A DNA stretch of 64,000 nucleotides, taken from positions 425,087 to 489,086 of the forward strand of contig NZ_CP024313.1 of the NCBI RefSeq assembly GCF_002944315.1, read 5' to 3'. This DNA is from Rhizobium sp. NXC24. Lineage in GTDB: Bacteria > Pseudomonadota > Alphaproteobacteria > Rhizobiales > Rhizobiaceae. The notes under the pieces are model-generated. The model did no database searches. It saw only the letters and a list, made by a program, of their open reading frames with translations, and was not told the DNA's origin. Every line of letters begins with the position of its first letter. The first letter of the stretch is position 1. The position numbers and the translations under genes were made by a program. Of the stretch, positions 35,770 through 45,052 are shown piece after piece.

Positions 35770-36084
35770 GGGGGCTTTTGCGATTTCCGAGGACGGTGAG
35801 AGCGGTTGCGTGAGGGATTGGCAAGCTTTCGATCGCAGCGCGCGACCAGTTCAACGTCTCCTTGTCGACTAGCTGTCATCTCTCATCGGGGATATTGCAG
35901 CCCGTCCGTCCGGCCGCAACCTGGCGCCGCCGGAATTTTCCCCGCCGCATTCCGCGGCTCCTCGCGCATCAAAATTCAGCCGCCGCCAGGTCCTCCACAT
36001 CCGTTTCGGCCTTGCCAGGTGCAATCCTCCTTTCCGGTCTGCCGTCGATCCCCGCAAATGACGCAATCGACAAGGAGATCCATC
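35770..36084 (+). other. Leader before the 57-residue gene
   Basis: 315 bases without a gene. It contains the strongest of the island hairpins (35920-35990). Confidence 0.5.
35920..35990 (+). promoter_or_regulatory. Composite leader hairpin before the 57-residue gene
   Basis: Outer stem CCTGGCG (35920-35926) / CGCCAGG (35984-35990), inner stem GAATTTT (35933-35939) / AAAATTC (35971-35977), separated by short GC internal loops. Same order, GC outside and A/T inside, as in the other leaders. Confidence 0.55.
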
Positions 36085-36258
36085 ATGCAACAACTCGCTC
36101 AGTTCCTCGCCGCGACCGGCCGCCGGCTCCTCGCTCTCGGCAAGGTGATCAGCCACTTCTTCCGTAAGGGCAAGCTTGGCCTGAAACTCGGCGTTAAGAT
36201 CCCGTTCTTCGTCGAGATCGAGGTGTGCTTCGAGACCGACTGGAACCGGCGCCGATGA
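36085..36258 (+). CDS. Small basic plasmid protein, 57 residues
   Basis: ATG after CAAGGAGATCCATC. Sequence MQQLAQFLAATGRRLLALGK, then VISHFFRKGKLGLKLGVKIP and FFVEIEVCFETDWNRRR: a basic amphipathic first half that might contact membrane or nucleic acid. No known family recalled with certainty. Last + strand member of the run, except for the two small genes at 36911 and 38258. Confidence 0.6.
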   Translation: MQQLAQFLAATGRRLLALGKVISHFFRKGKLGLKLGVKIPFFVEIEVCFETDWNRRR

Positions 36259-36288
36259 GGCAAAACGGCCCGCTTCGGCAGGCCATTC

Positions 36289-36546
36289 TCATGTTGGCAC
36301 GACAGATCGCGGGCGATAGCCGCGTTTTCGTTTCCGTCGCAGCAGATCGAGAAACAGTTCGACTGCTTCCTCCTCCCGCCCGAAATGGTGGACCATCGTC
36401 TGACCCTTCGTGCCAATGCGGCCCCACTTCCTGAGCAGACAAATGTCACCGAACAGATTCGGCTCGATCGACATAGCGTAGTAGCGCGCCATGTTTCTGG
36501 CGGCGTCAGAGCGTTCGACATAGAGATGGTACGGTTGGGCGATCAT
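36289..36546 (-). CDS. Solo WGR-domain protein
   Basis: 85 residues from the ATG at 36546; an upstream TTG lacks a ribosome site. The product is essentially one WGR domain: HLYVERSDAARNMARYYAMS, NLFGDICLLRKWGRIGTKGQ (containing the Trp-Gly-Arg motif) and HHFGREEEAVELFLDLLRRK. WGR domains bind nucleic acids in poly(ADP-ribose) polymerases and in bacterial accessory proteins. Opposite in strand to the genes before it. Exact role unknown. Confidence 0.8.
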   Translation of the reverse strand: MIAQPYHLYVERSDAARNMARYYAMSIEPNLFGDICLLRKWGRIGTKGQTMVHHFGREEEAVELFLDLLRRKRKRGYRPRSVVPT

Positions 36547-36910
36547 GAGATCAGAATCGCCTATGCCGGGAATCGCGTCCAACGAGACTTATGAATCGGT
36601 CGGCAAGGATCGATTCATATCGCTGATGATATGCGACCGGACACCATGGGCTTGCGCGGACTTGCCTAATGCCGTTCGTGCGGCTGGCGACCATCAATAG
36701 GGAACTTAAACCAATTGCGCGGGGTTTCCCTCGAGGCTGGGCTGGGCACAATGAATGTCTTCGACTGCCGCCGGACCTCGAATATAAAATGAGAGGAGTC
36801 TATTTCAGGGAGCTTCGACTTTTTCAGGTGTGCGCTGGCGCAGGTTTCTCTCTTCGCCCGGATTTCACCTCCGGGAAGACCATGGATCGGGAACAGCATG
36901 AGGATGTCAC
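36547..36910. other. Intergenic stretch, nothing recognised
   Basis: About 360 bases. No gene, RNA or clear repeat identified on either strand. Confidence 0.35.
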
Positions 36911-37087
36911 ATGAAAGGCTATCTTTCCTATGTCATCGGCGCACTGTTGGGCGCCATCGTTGCAATCGCCGTGTCCATTCTTTTCAGCCTCGATGGGATG
37001 TTCCAGCTTGCGGTTTTGGCGCTGCTGCCGGTTCTGGGTGCTGCGCTGGTCGAGCGCTTTTACTATCGCGGGTCACGAACGCGCTAA
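36911..37087 (+). CDS. Small inner-membrane protein with two predicted helices
   Basis: 58 residues: MKGYLSYVIGALLGAIVAIA begins the first membrane helix, VSILFSL ends it, and FQLAVLALLPVLGAALVERF forms a second; a basic tail YYRGSRTR stays in the cytoplasm by the positive-inside rule. ATG with GAGGATG just upstream. Likely an accessory membrane protein of the transfer region. No family assigned. Confidence 0.5.
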   Translation: MKGYLSYVIGALLGAIVAIAVSILFSLDGMFQLAVLALLPVLGAALVERFYYRGSRTR

Positions 37088-37189
37088 CGTGACCATTAAC
37101 AAATAGAATTCGGGTCTCGGTCGATTAAACGTGCAAAGCCGACGGTCTTTGGGCGAGACGCCTGCGGCGCACGGCTCTAATCGCGACGC

Positions 37190-37846
37190 TCACGGTGCCC
37201 GAATCGGTCTCCGCTCATCCGGGTGACGATCCTCTCGCAGTTGGTTACCCACACCATCGTGTCTTGCGCCATCGCAGCGGCGGGCAAGACCTTCATCGAT
37301 GAGGCGGTCGCCGAGCGAGCGCCCTTCCCGCGTGACGGTTCGGAGTTTGCGGCCGTACTTGTCCTCGTGCCGCAAGCCTGCTGACAACGAGAACTTGCCG
37401 GCGTTCAAAAGCGCCAACAGGCGCGCCTTCGCTGCCTCGCCCTTGATCCGTTCCGCCTCGCAGCGCGGTAGGCTGAGTTCCGGCGTGTCGATATCCGCAA
37501 TGCGGATTTTTTCTCCCTTGAACCAGAACGTATCGCCATCGACGACGCAGTTCGTCCGCACGCTCTCGCCGCACATTAAAAATGCGGCCGACGACGTATC
37601 CGTGGAAGGTATCTTGGCGAGAGCCAGCACGCCGGAGAGATCGCCAGCGCCGCCGGAGGCAAGCCAACTCCCCGCTCCAATGATGATGGCTGAGATGACC
37701 GCCATCAGCGACTTGCGCGGGCCGTTCTGTCCCGTTCGGAATTTTCGCTGCGGCCGATATCGATCATTCCCGCTGGCGGATTTGCGCTGCGATTTCAACG
37801 GCACCACATTCGATTTCGCCAACTGCCCGTCCTCGGCTGTTTGCAT
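37190..37846 (-). CDS. Thermonuclease (SNase)-family protein, membrane-anchored
   Basis: About 219 residues. The ATG at 37846 is preferred over a TTG one codon earlier, though no good ribosome site precedes it. A basic N-terminus of about 45 residues leads to one membrane segment (LMAVISAIIIGAGSWLASGG). The nuclease core follows: NCVVDGDTFWFKGEKIRIADIDTPE (Asp and Arg), then GRKLRTVTREGRSLGDRLIDEGLARR. The last 20 residues (RHDGVGNQLREDRH...) are unlike the family and suggest a frameshift near the end. Calcium-dependent cleavage of DNA or RNA is the family activity. Confidence 0.78.
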   Translation of the reverse strand: MQTAEDGQLAKSNVVPLKSQRKSASGNDRYRPQRKFRTGQNGPRKSLMAVISAIIIGAGSWLASGGAGDLSGVLALAKIPSTDTSSAAFLMCGESVRTNCVVDGDTFWFKGEKIRIADIDTPELSLPRCEAERIKGEAAKARLLALLNAGKFSLSAGLRHEDKYGRKLRTVTREGRSLGDRLIDEGLARRCDGARHDGVGNQLREDRHPDERRPIRAP

Positions 37847-38257
37847 CAATCTATGTCGAACCCGGTTTCATCTGTCTTTACGGCCTGTTGAATATCGGGC
37901 GGAGTGCGAGAGCGGGACGCAGTCGGTCCCGCCTCCCCGGTGGGCCACTATATTGAGGCTCCTGCGGCTGCGTTATTTCCCGCTCCTCGCACGACGAGAA
38001 TTCCCGAAATCCCGCCCTCGGGCGGACGCTCACGCTGATTTCTCCGATACTCTTCATTATTGTCGATCGGCCTTGCTCGCTGCGCTGCGCGCCGGCCGAT
38101 CGGATAGGTTTCAAGCTGGCAAACGAAACGCAAGTTGCCCTTTGCTCTAGGGTTCTTGAAGAGCGGCGGAAGGCGGTATTCGGCGTTGCGCTATGGCTCA
38201 TATACTGTCATTTGTCGCAACCGCGTTTATGGGCGCTGAAATATCCAAAGGTTGATC
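37847..38257. other. Intergenic region with a strong hairpin
   Basis: About 410 bases. The only structure is CGATCGGCC (38064-38072) / GGCCGATCG (38094-38102), a perfect nine-base-pair stem around a GC-rich loop, about 155 bases before the next gene. Confidence 0.5.
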
Positions 38258-38485
38258 ATGGACGATACGGTTCAAATTGGAAGCCGCGGCGACTTCGGTC
38301 TCTGGGCAATCGAAGTCGCGAAACAGATTGTCGGCGAGCAGGGCTTCGAGCTTGCCCAGGCCGCGCGTGACGGCACGGAGGACGACCTCCGTGCTGCAGG
38401 CGATGCTCTGGGGCAGGCCATTACCAACGCGCTGCTCGAAGTCTTCGATGGACTGCTGGACGAGCCGCCCGCCGATGCGACTTGA
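38258..38485 (+). CDS. Small acidic protein of unknown function beside traG
   Basis: 75 residues. ATG after AAAGGTTG. MDDTVQIGSRGDFGLWAIEV, AKQIVGEQGFELAQAARDG, then a helical acidic end (ALLEVFDGLLDEPP). No membrane part or cysteine. Convergent with traG, with stop codons 6 bases apart. It has the look of the other small transfer-linked proteins; no function can be assigned. Confidence 0.5.
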   Translation: MDDTVQIGSRGDFGLWAIEVAKQIVGEQGFELAQAARDGTEDDLRAAGDALGQAITNALLEVFDGLLDEPPADAT

Positions 38486-38491
38486 CCGATC

Positions 38492-40414
38492 TTACGGGTT
38501 GTCCGCGCTATCGCGGAAGAACGCGTTCGGCTTCACACATGCCTTCATGTCCTCACGCCTAAACCAGATTGCGCGCCCACACCGGAGCGGCGCGTTTCCG
38601 GCCGTGAAAACGATCTGCTCGTCGGCACGCATGCGCAGCACCTCATGCGGCTGGATCAACGGCCGGGCGGCGAGTTGCTTCGATCGCGTGCGCGACGATC
38701 CTTTCGATTGGACACTGCGGCTGACCTGATCGATCTCGACGGTCGTCATGCCGCAGCGGCGCGAGATGTAGTCGGCGGTCTCCGGATCGTTGATCGCAGC
38801 GAATGAAATCCAGCTCGCGCTTTCGAACCATTTGCTGGCCGCATCGCGGCCGCCATAAGTTTCGCGCATCTGGCCGATCGACTGGTAGATCATGGTCAGC
38901 GTGATCCCATATTTGCGGCCGGCGTCGCGCGCGGTTTCCAGGATGCGCATGTAGCCGAGGCGTGCCACCTCATCGAGAAGGAAGAGCGCCCTGCCCGGCA
39001 TCTCGCCATTGCGGTTGTAGATCGCGTTCAGAAACGAACCGATGATGACGCGCGCCAAGCCCGCATGGGTCTCCAACGTCTTGAGATCGACGTTGATGAA
39101 CACGTCCGTCTTTCCGTCTGCAAGATCACCCGTCGTAAAGGTCTTGCCAGAGACCAGGGCGGCGTAGTTCGGGTAGGATAGCCAGTGCGTTTCCTTGACC
39201 GCATTGGCATAAACGCCCGAGAAGGTTTCCGGCGTCATGTTGACGAAGGCCGCGACATTTTCCTTCACGAAATCCGAATTTGAATCGTCATAGATTTCCT
39301 GCAGCCGCTGGCGCAGCTGGGGTTCCGGCTCGGAAAGATTCTTGCGCACTTGCCGCAGCGTCTGGTCGCTTTCCGTCGTGTGGCCCGACAGGCAAACGTC
39401 GGCAATTAGTGCGGTGAGCAATTGCAAAGCCGAGGTGCGGAAGAAATCGTCGCGAACCCCACGCGCCCCACCGCTGTCGCTCATGATCCACGATGCGACG
39501 GAGGCGATATCCTCCTCCTTCGTTCCGCCGAACCGGCCGATCCAATCGAGCGCATTGAAGCCGATCTCTGAGTATTTCGGATCGAGCACGAAGACGTCGC
39601 GGTTGGCATCGCCACGGTGCTTCGACACCATTGGCGCGACCTCGTTCGACGGATCGAGGACGACGAGCGCACCGCCCCATTTGAGCGCGGTCGGGATCGT
39701 GACAGACGTCGTCTTGAAGCCGCCGGATCCGGCGAAGACAATACCGTGCGACGATCCGAACGAACCGTCGAAGCAAAGCAGCGGCGACTTACCGCCTGCT
39801 CCCCAGGTCTCGGGACTGTCGGCGCGGACCGATTGTGCCGCGCAGCTATCCCGGTCGACCCGGTAGCGCTCGCCGATGACGATGCCGCCGCTCTCGGCAA
39901 ACAGCTTTTCGGCATGAGCCAGTTTCATCCAGTCGGCCTCGCCGTGCAGCGCCCGTTTTCCAACGATGCGCTTCGGCTCGGCCCTGGCGAACGCGGCGTT
40001 GCCGGCAATCGCCACACGGGTGCCGAACAGCGCCGACATCACCACTGCGGCGGCCCCGATCGCCGTTGCGGGATCGAGATAGTTGAAGATGGATTTGCCG
40101 GCCGGGACTTGTCCGAGAAACGCGGAGAGCCTCGATGCCTCGCGCAGGGCCGCAATGACGAGCGTCGCAATGGATCCTGTGACAACGCCCCATCCTGCGG
40201 TCCTGATCCGCACGGAGCCCGCGCTCGCAAACAGAAAGACAATACCGACGACGGACGCGGCGACATAGGGCAGCGCGATACCAGCTCGACCAAGCATCTG
40301 CCGGGCGGCATCGCTCTTGCCGAACTGGGCAAGCCAGTCTTCGATCCCGGTCATGCCGATGGCCGTCAGCATCATCAACGTGCAGGGCGCAACGAACAGC
40401 AGCATCCTAGTCAT
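38492..40414 (-). CDS. traG: Conjugal coupling protein TraG (VirD4 family)
   Basis: 640 residues. The ATG at 40414 has GGAGAGAG upstream and overlaps traD by 8 bases; a GTG eight codons earlier is less likely. Two or three N-terminal membrane helices, then the ATPase: Walker [13 protein letters not shown] near residue 223 and Walker [15 protein letters not shown] near 480. The atypical GSGGFKTT loop is characteristic of Ti-plasmid TraG. It links the TraA-DNA complex to the Trb pore. Confidence 0.93.
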   Translation of the reverse strand: MTRMLLFVAPCTLMMLTAIGMTGIEDWLAQFGKSDAARQMLGRAGIALPYVAASVVGIVFLFASAGSVRIRTAGWGVVTGSIATLVIAALREASRLSAFLGQVPAGKSIFNYLDPATAIGAAAVVMSALFGTRVAIAGNAAFARAEPKRIVGKRALHGEADWMKLAHAEKLFAESGGIVIGERYRVDRDSCAAQSVRADSPETWGAGGKSPLLCFDGSFGSSHGIVFAGSGGFKTTSVTIPTALKWGGALVVLDPSNEVAPMVSKHRGDANRDVFVLDPKYSEIGFNALDWIGRFGGTKEEDIASVASWIMSDSGGARGVRDDFFRTSALQLLTALIADVCLSGHTTESDQTLRQVRKNLSEPEPQLRQRLQEIYDDSNSDFVKENVAAFVNMTPETFSGVYANAVKETHWLSYPNYAALVSGKTFTTGDLADGKTDVFINVDLKTLETHAGLARVIIGSFLNAIYNRNGEMPGRALFLLDEVARLGYMRILETARDAGRKYGITLTMIYQSIGQMRETYGGRDAASKWFESASWISFAAINDPETADYISRRCGMTTVEIDQVSRSVQSKGSSRTRSKQLAARPLIQPHEVLRMRADEQIVFTAGNAPLRCGRAIWFRREDMKACVKPNAFFRDSADNP

Positions 40415-40622
40415 CTCTCTCTCCGAAAGCTTCAGCACCGAGCGCGGCGAGCCGTGAGCGCTCCTGTGCGTCTCCCTTTAGCCGCGCGGCGGCATCGATG
40501 AGGAGCCCGAGCAGCAGCGCGCGCTTCTCGTAGCGCAGCCCCGCCTTGACGATCAGGCCGCCGAGCTCGATCTTTTCGCGTGTGTCCTTCTTGCGGGCAT
40601 CTGATGTCGTGGATCTTCGCAT
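40407..40622 (-). CDS. traD: Conjugal transfer protein TraD
   Basis: 71 residues, the length of Ti TraD. The ATG at 40622 gives [40 protein letters not shown] and [11 protein letters not shown]. Sits between traC and traG, overlapping traG. Small accessory protein of the relaxosome or coupling step; molecular role not settled. Confidence 0.88.
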   Translation of the reverse strand: MRRSTTSDARKKDTREKIELGGLIVKAGLRYEKRALLLGLLIDAAARLKGDAQERSRLAALGAEAFGERDD

Positions 40623-40626
40623 CCGC

Positions 40627-40923
40627 TCAAGCCTCGCCAGTCCTGCCCTCAGCCGCGCCAGGCGGGTTCTGCGCGGGGGGCGTGCTGCCCTCCCTTGCGC
40701 CGGCTGCCCCCTTCCCTCCGGTCGAACGGGCCTTGCCTCCGCGAAAGCGTTTCGCCAGATCCTCGAATGCTGCCTGCAGTTCACCCTCATCGATCTCGAT
40801 CTCACCGAGCCCGACTTTGAGCGCGATGCGGCCGATGCGTTCGGCCTCTCGGGTCTCCGCGAGCTTCAACTGCTCCTGGAGTCTGGCGATTTCGTCGCGG
40901 ATTTTCGAGGATGGTTTCTTCAT
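40627..40923 (-). CDS. traC: Conjugal transfer protein TraC
   Basis: 98 residues beginning [20 protein letters not shown] with a coiled-coil-like front half, then [30 protein letters not shown], then a disordered Gly/Ala/Pro-rich end. Matches Ti TraC, which helps TraA at oriT. First gene of traCDG, diverging from traA. Confidence 0.9.
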   Translation of the reverse strand: MKKPSSKIRDEIARLQEQLKLAETREAERIGRIALKVGLGEIEIDEGELQAAFEDLAKRFRGGKARSTGGKGAAGAREGSTPPAQNPPGAAEGRTGEA

Positions 40924-40997
40924 GTCCGGAGGTCTCCTTGGGTGCGAAAACTTGTCTTTCGGACCCTATCTTCCGGATGTCGGTGCGCAACGCACTA

Positions 40998-41012
40998 CTG
41001 TGAATCCTACAA
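40998..41012 (-). promoter_or_regulatory. Candidate TraR-binding site between traC and traA
   Basis: On the - strand TTGTAGGATTCACAG. It shares the half-site TTGTAG with the two sites upstream of traI and sits where Ti plasmids carry a tra box serving both divergent transcripts. The second half is imperfect. Confidence 0.4.
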
Positions 41013-41069
41013 TCGCCAAGCGCGATGCTTTCGTGGATGATCCCGGCCGCTCGACAAGAGCGGCATCCG

Positions 41070-41101
41070 AAGGGCGCAATTATACGTCGCTGACGCGACG
41101 T
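41070..41101. other. oriT: Origin of transfer (oriT), Ti-plasmid type
   Basis: The segment starting AGGGCGCAATTATACGTCGC matches the Ti-type oriT core as I know it, and it lies between traC and traA, the usual place. Inverted repeat ACGTCGC (41084-41090) / GCGACGT (41095-41101) around TGAC is present, followed by a T run. The nick is expected in or next to this segment. Confidence 0.85.
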
Positions 41102-41177
41102 TTTTTGAGAGCGCCTGGCGGGGCCGGACTCGCTGCCGAACATGTTGATTTGCTCGCAATCGGGAAAGAACTCCGCC

Positions 41178-44100
41178 GTGGCCGTCCCTCATTTCTCCGT
41201 CAGCATCGTCGCCCGCGGTTCCGGCCGCAGCGCTGTGCTGTCTGCGGCCTACCGGCATTGCGCGAAGATGGAGTACGAGCGCGAAGCCCGCACGATCGAC
41301 TACACGCGCAAGCAGGGCCTGCTGCATGAAGAGTTCGTCATCCCGGCCGATGCACCGAATTGGCTGCGGGCGATGATCGCCGATCGCTCCGTCTCCGGGG
41401 CCTCCGAAGCCTTCTGGAATAGCGTCGAAACTTTCGAGAAGCGTGTCGATGCCCAGCTCGCCAAGGACGTGACCATTGCGCTGCCGGTGGAACTCTCGAC
41501 CGCGCGGAACATCGAGCTGGTGAGGGATTTCGTCGAGCGGCACATCACATCGAACGGGATGGTGGCGGACTGGGTCTATCACGATGCGCCCGGCAACCCG
41601 CATGTGCACCTGATGACGACGCTCCGGCCACTTGCCGAAGACGGGTTCGGCGCCAAGAAGATCGCAGTGACCGGCCCTGACGGCAAGCCGGTGCGCAACG
41701 ATGCCAGCAAGATCGTCTATGAACTCTGGGCCGGTAGCCTCGACGATTTCAACGCCTTTCGCGACGGCTGGTTTGCCTGTCAGAACCGGCATCTGGCGCG
41801 TGCCGGCCTCGATCTCCGCGTCGACGGCCGATCCTTCGAGAAGCAGGGGATCGATCTGACGCCGACTATCCACCTCGGTGTCGGCGCCAAGGCGATCGAG
41901 CGGAAGTCGGCGGAAGCCGAGCGGCTCCCTTCGCTGGAGCGGCTGGAGCTGCAGGAGGAGCGCCGGGCGGAAAACGCCCGGCGCATCCGGCGCCGTCCCG
42001 AGCTGGTGCTCGACCTGATCACCCGGGAGAAGAGCGTCTTCGACGAACGTGACGTTGCCAAGATCCTCCACCGCTACATTGACGACGCCGGCCTCTTCCA
42101 AAGCCTGATGGCAAGAATCCTGCAGAGCTCGGACACGCTCCGGCTCGAGCGTGAGCGGATCGAATTTTCGAGCGGACAACGCGTACCGGCAAGATACACG
42201 ACACGGGAGCTCATCCGGCTCGAAGCGGAACTGGCCAACCGGGCGATCTGGCTGTCTCAACGCTCCTCCCACGGCGTTGCGGACGCCGTGCGCGAAGCTA
42301 CCTTTGCCCATCATCTGCGCCTGTCGGACGAGCAGAGGACGGCGATCGCCCATGTTATCGGCGGTGAGCGCATCGCCGCGGTGATCGGGCGCGCCGGCGC
42401 CGGCAAGACGACGATGATGAAAGCCGCGCGTGAGGCCTGGGAAGCCGCCGGCTATCGCGTCGTCGGTGGGGCGCTTGCGGGCAAGGCGGCTGAGGGCCTG
42501 GTGAAGGAAGCGGGCATTGTCTCCCGCACGCTGTCATCCTGGGAACTGCGCTGGAACCAAGGCCGCAATCAGCTGGACGACAGGACCGTATTCGTTCTCG
42601 ATGAAGCGGGCATGGTGTCGTCGCGGCAGATGGCACTATTCGTCGAAGCGGCGACCAAGTCCGGCGCCAAACTGGTGCTTGTCGGAGATCCGGAACAGCT
42701 TCAGCCGATCGAAGCCGGCGCTGCCTTCCGCGCCATTGCCGATCGGATCGGCTATGCCGAGCTCGAAACCATCTATCGCCAGCGCGAACAGTGGATGCGC
42801 GAGGCGTCGCTCGATCTCGCCCGCGGCAATATCGGCAAAGCGGTCGAAGCCTATCGCGCCCAGGGTCGCATCAGTGAAGCCGATCTCAAGGCCGATGCCG
42901 TGCAGGCGCTGATTGCCGATTGGAACCGCGACTACGATCCGCAAAAGTCGAGCCTCATTCTTGCGCACTTGCGTCGTGAAGTCCGCATGCTCAACGACAT
43001 GACCCGCGCAAAGCTCATCGAACGCGGCCTCGTAGCCGAGGGTTTCGCCTTCCGGACCGAAGACGGTCACCGGAAATTCGCAGCCGGCGACCAGATCGTG
43101 TTCTTGAAGAACGAGGGTTCGCTCGGCGTCAAGAACGGCATGCTGGCGAAGGTCGTTGAAGCGGCGCCGGGGCGTATCGTCGCGGAAGTCGGAGAAGGCG
43201 AACACCGCCGCCAGGTCACGGTCGAACAACGCTTCTACGCCAATCTCGATCACGGCTATGCCATCACGATCCATAAGAGCCAGGGCGCCACCGTGGATCG
43301 GGTGAAGGTCCTGGCGTCCTTGTCGCTCGATCGCCATCTCACCTACGTTGCCATGACCCGTCATCGCGAGGACCTTAGCTTCTATTACGGCCGCCGATCC
43401 TTCGCCAAGGCGGGCGGCCTGATCTCGATCCTGTCGCGCGGACAAGCCAAGGAAACGACGCTCGATTATGCGAGCGGGCGCTTCTACGCCCAAGCCCTTC
43501 GCTTCGCCGACGCCCGTGGCCTTCACCTCGTTAACGTCGCACGCACGGTCGTTCGCGACAGGCTCGAATGGACCGTCCGGCAAAAGTCGAAGCTCGCCGA
43601 GCTTGGCGCACGTCTGGCGACGATCGCCGGCAGGCTTGGTCTGTTCGCCGGCGCGGCCAAGACCACTCAATCGCACAGGATCAACGAGGCAAAACCAATG
43701 GTATCGGGCATCACCACGTTCCCAAAATCGCTGGAACAGGCCGTCGAAGACCGGCTTGCCGCCGACCCCGGCTTGAAGAAGCAATGGGAGGAGGTCTCGA
43801 CCCGCTTCCACCTCGTCTACGCCCAGCCGGAAAGCGCGTTCAAGGCCGTCAACGTCAACGCGATGCTGAAGGACGAGAGCATTGCGAAATCCACGTTGGC
43901 TAGGATCGGATCGGAGCCTGAACGCTTCGGCGCGCTCAAGGGCAAGACCGGGATACTCGCCAGCCACGCCGACAGACAGGAGCGAGAAAAGGCACAAACG
44001 AATGCGCCGGCGTTGGCCCGTAATTTGGAGCGTTATTTGCGCCAGCGGGCGGAGGCGGAGCGCAAGTTCGAGGTCGAAGAACGCGCTCTCCGTCTGAAGG

Positions 44101-44489
44101 TCTCGATCGATATTCCCGCGCTGTCGCAAGGTGCAAAGCAGATCCTCGAGCGCGTTCGCGATGCGATCGACCGCAACGACCTGCCCGCCGGCCTCGAATA
44201 TGCACTTGCCGACAAAATGATGAAGGCGGAACTGGAGGGTTTCGCCAAGGCGGTATCGGAGCGGTTCGGCGAGCGAATCTTCCTGTCGCTTGCTGCAAAG
44301 GACCCCATTGGACAGACCTTCAATGCCGTCACGTCGGGAATGACGGCAGGGCAGAAGGCAGAGGTTCAAGCGGCATGGAGTTCGATGCGGACGGTGCAGC
44401 AACTCGCCGCTCATGAGCGTACGACCGAGGCGCTGAAGCACGCGGAGACAATGCGTCAGACGAAGAGCCAGGGGCTCTCGCTAAAATGA
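41178..44489 (+). CDS. traA: Conjugative relaxase-helicase TraA (Ti type)
   Basis: 1103 residues from the GTG at 41178, which gives the standard VAVPHFSVSIVARGSGRSAV start. Relaxase domain (MobA/MobL) to about residue 250 with HVHLMTT supplying the metal-binding histidines near 141-143. Helicase domain: Walker A GRAGAGKTTMM near 405, FVLDEAGMVSSRQM near 474, GDPEQLQP, and ITIHKSQGAT near 695. A long C-terminal part follows. It nicks oriT and unwinds the strand to be transferred. Overlaps traF by 4 bases. Confidence 0.95.
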   Translation: MAVPHFSVSIVARGSGRSAVLSAAYRHCAKMEYEREARTIDYTRKQGLLHEEFVIPADAPNWLRAMIADRSVSGASEAFWNSVETFEKRVDAQLAKDVTIALPVELSTARNIELVRDFVERHITSNGMVADWVYHDAPGNPHVHLMTTLRPLAEDGFGAKKIAVTGPDGKPVRNDASKIVYELWAGSLDDFNAFRDGWFACQNRHLARAGLDLRVDGRSFEKQGIDLTPTIHLGVGAKAIERKSAEAERLPSLERLELQEERRAENARRIRRRPELVLDLITREKSVFDERDVAKILHRYIDDAGLFQSLMARILQSSDTLRLERERIEFSSGQRVPARYTTRELIRLEAELANRAIWLSQRSSHGVADAVREATFAHHLRLSDEQRTAIAHVIGGERIAAVIGRAGAGKTTMMKAAREAWEAAGYRVVGGALAGKAAEGLVKEAGIVSRTLSSWELRWNQGRNQLDDRTVFVLDEAGMVSSRQMALFVEAATKSGAKLVLVGDPEQLQPIEAGAAFRAIADRIGYAELETIYRQREQWMREASLDLARGNIGKAVEAYRAQGRISEADLKADAVQALIADWNRDYDPQKSSLILAHLRREVRMLNDMTRAKLIERGLVAEGFAFRTEDGHRKFAAGDQIVFLKNEGSLGVKNGMLAKVVEAAPGRIVAEVGEGEHRRQVTVEQRFYANLDHGYAITIHKSQGATVDRVKVLASLSLDRHLTYVAMTRHREDLSFYYGRRSFAKAGGLISILSRGQAKETTLDYASGRFYAQALRFADARGLHLVNVARTVVRDRLEWTVRQKSKLAELGARLATIAGRLGLFAGAAKTTQSHRINEAKPMVSGITTFPKSLEQAVEDRLAADPGLKKQWEEVSTRFHLVYAQPESAFKAVNVNAMLKDESIAKSTLARIGSEPERFGALKGKTGILASHADRQEREKAQTNAPALARNLERYLRQRAEAERKFEVEERALRLKVSIDIPALSQGAKQILERVRDAIDRNDLPAGLEYALADKMMKAELEGFAKAVSERFGERIFLSLAAKDPIGQTFNAVTSGMTAGQKAEVQAAWSSMRTVQQLAAHERTTEALKHAETMRQTKSQGLSLK

Positions 44490-45052
44490 AAACACCCGTG
44501 TTTGCGTTCTGTACGCGAAGCGCTCAAAGGACCCATGCAGTCGTGCTCTTGGCCCTGGCGGCATCCGTCGCTAGCGGCGGTGTTGCTGCCGCAATCGTCG
44601 GCGGCTTTCGCATCAACTTGACACCGAGCGAACCCCTCGGCCTCTGGCGTATCGTGGCGCTCGATCGCCCGGCAGCTCGCGGGGATCTCGTTTTCATTTG
44701 CCCCCCGCTTACGGCGGCAATACGGGAGGGGCGCGCGCGAGGGTATCTCCGCGTTGGATCCTGCCCGGGCGCGATCGCTCCGCTCATCAAGACAATCATC
44801 GCTGTAGCCGGGCAGCATGTCGAAATCGGTGCGCACGTGACGATCGACGGGCGCCCGATCCCATTTTCCGACCTCACTGAGCGGGACGGCGCGGGTCGAC
44901 CAATGACGCCATTTCCCGGCGGTGTCGTGCCGGCGGGAAGCGTTTTTGTCTATTCAGCGTTCAGGAGTTCCTATGACTCCCGTTATTTCGGCCCCCTGCC
45001 AGCTTCCGGCATCGTCGGCCTGGCGCAACAGGTGCTCACCTATGCGCCTTGA
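44486..45052 (+). CDS. traF: Conjugal transfer signal peptidase TraF
   Basis: 188 residues. N-terminal membrane anchor (AVVLLALAASVASGGVAAA), then the serine in NLTPSEPLGLW and lysine in IKTIIAVAG, the Ser-Lys dyad of the TraF/LepB family, and GPLPASGIVG at the end. It processes the TrbC pilin and cyclises it. Coupled to traA and traB by overlaps. Confidence 0.93.
   Translation: MKTPVFAFCTRSAQRTHAVVLLALAASVASGGVAAAIVGGFRINLTPSEPLGLWRIVALDRPAARGDLVFICPPLTAAIREGRARGYLRVGSCPGAIAPLIKTIIAVAGQHVEIGAHVTIDGRPIPFSDLTERDGAGRPMTPFPGGVVPAGSVFVYSAFRSSYDSRYFGPLPASGIVGLAQQVLTYAP

Noticed and set aside
41007..42353. - strand frame of 448 codons running through oriT and the traA start
   Set aside because: It would cover oriT and oppose traA; no motif or ribosome site.
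42636..44441. Long - strand frame of 601 codons across traA
   Set aside because: Antisense shadow of the relaxase-helicase gene, which has all its motifs.
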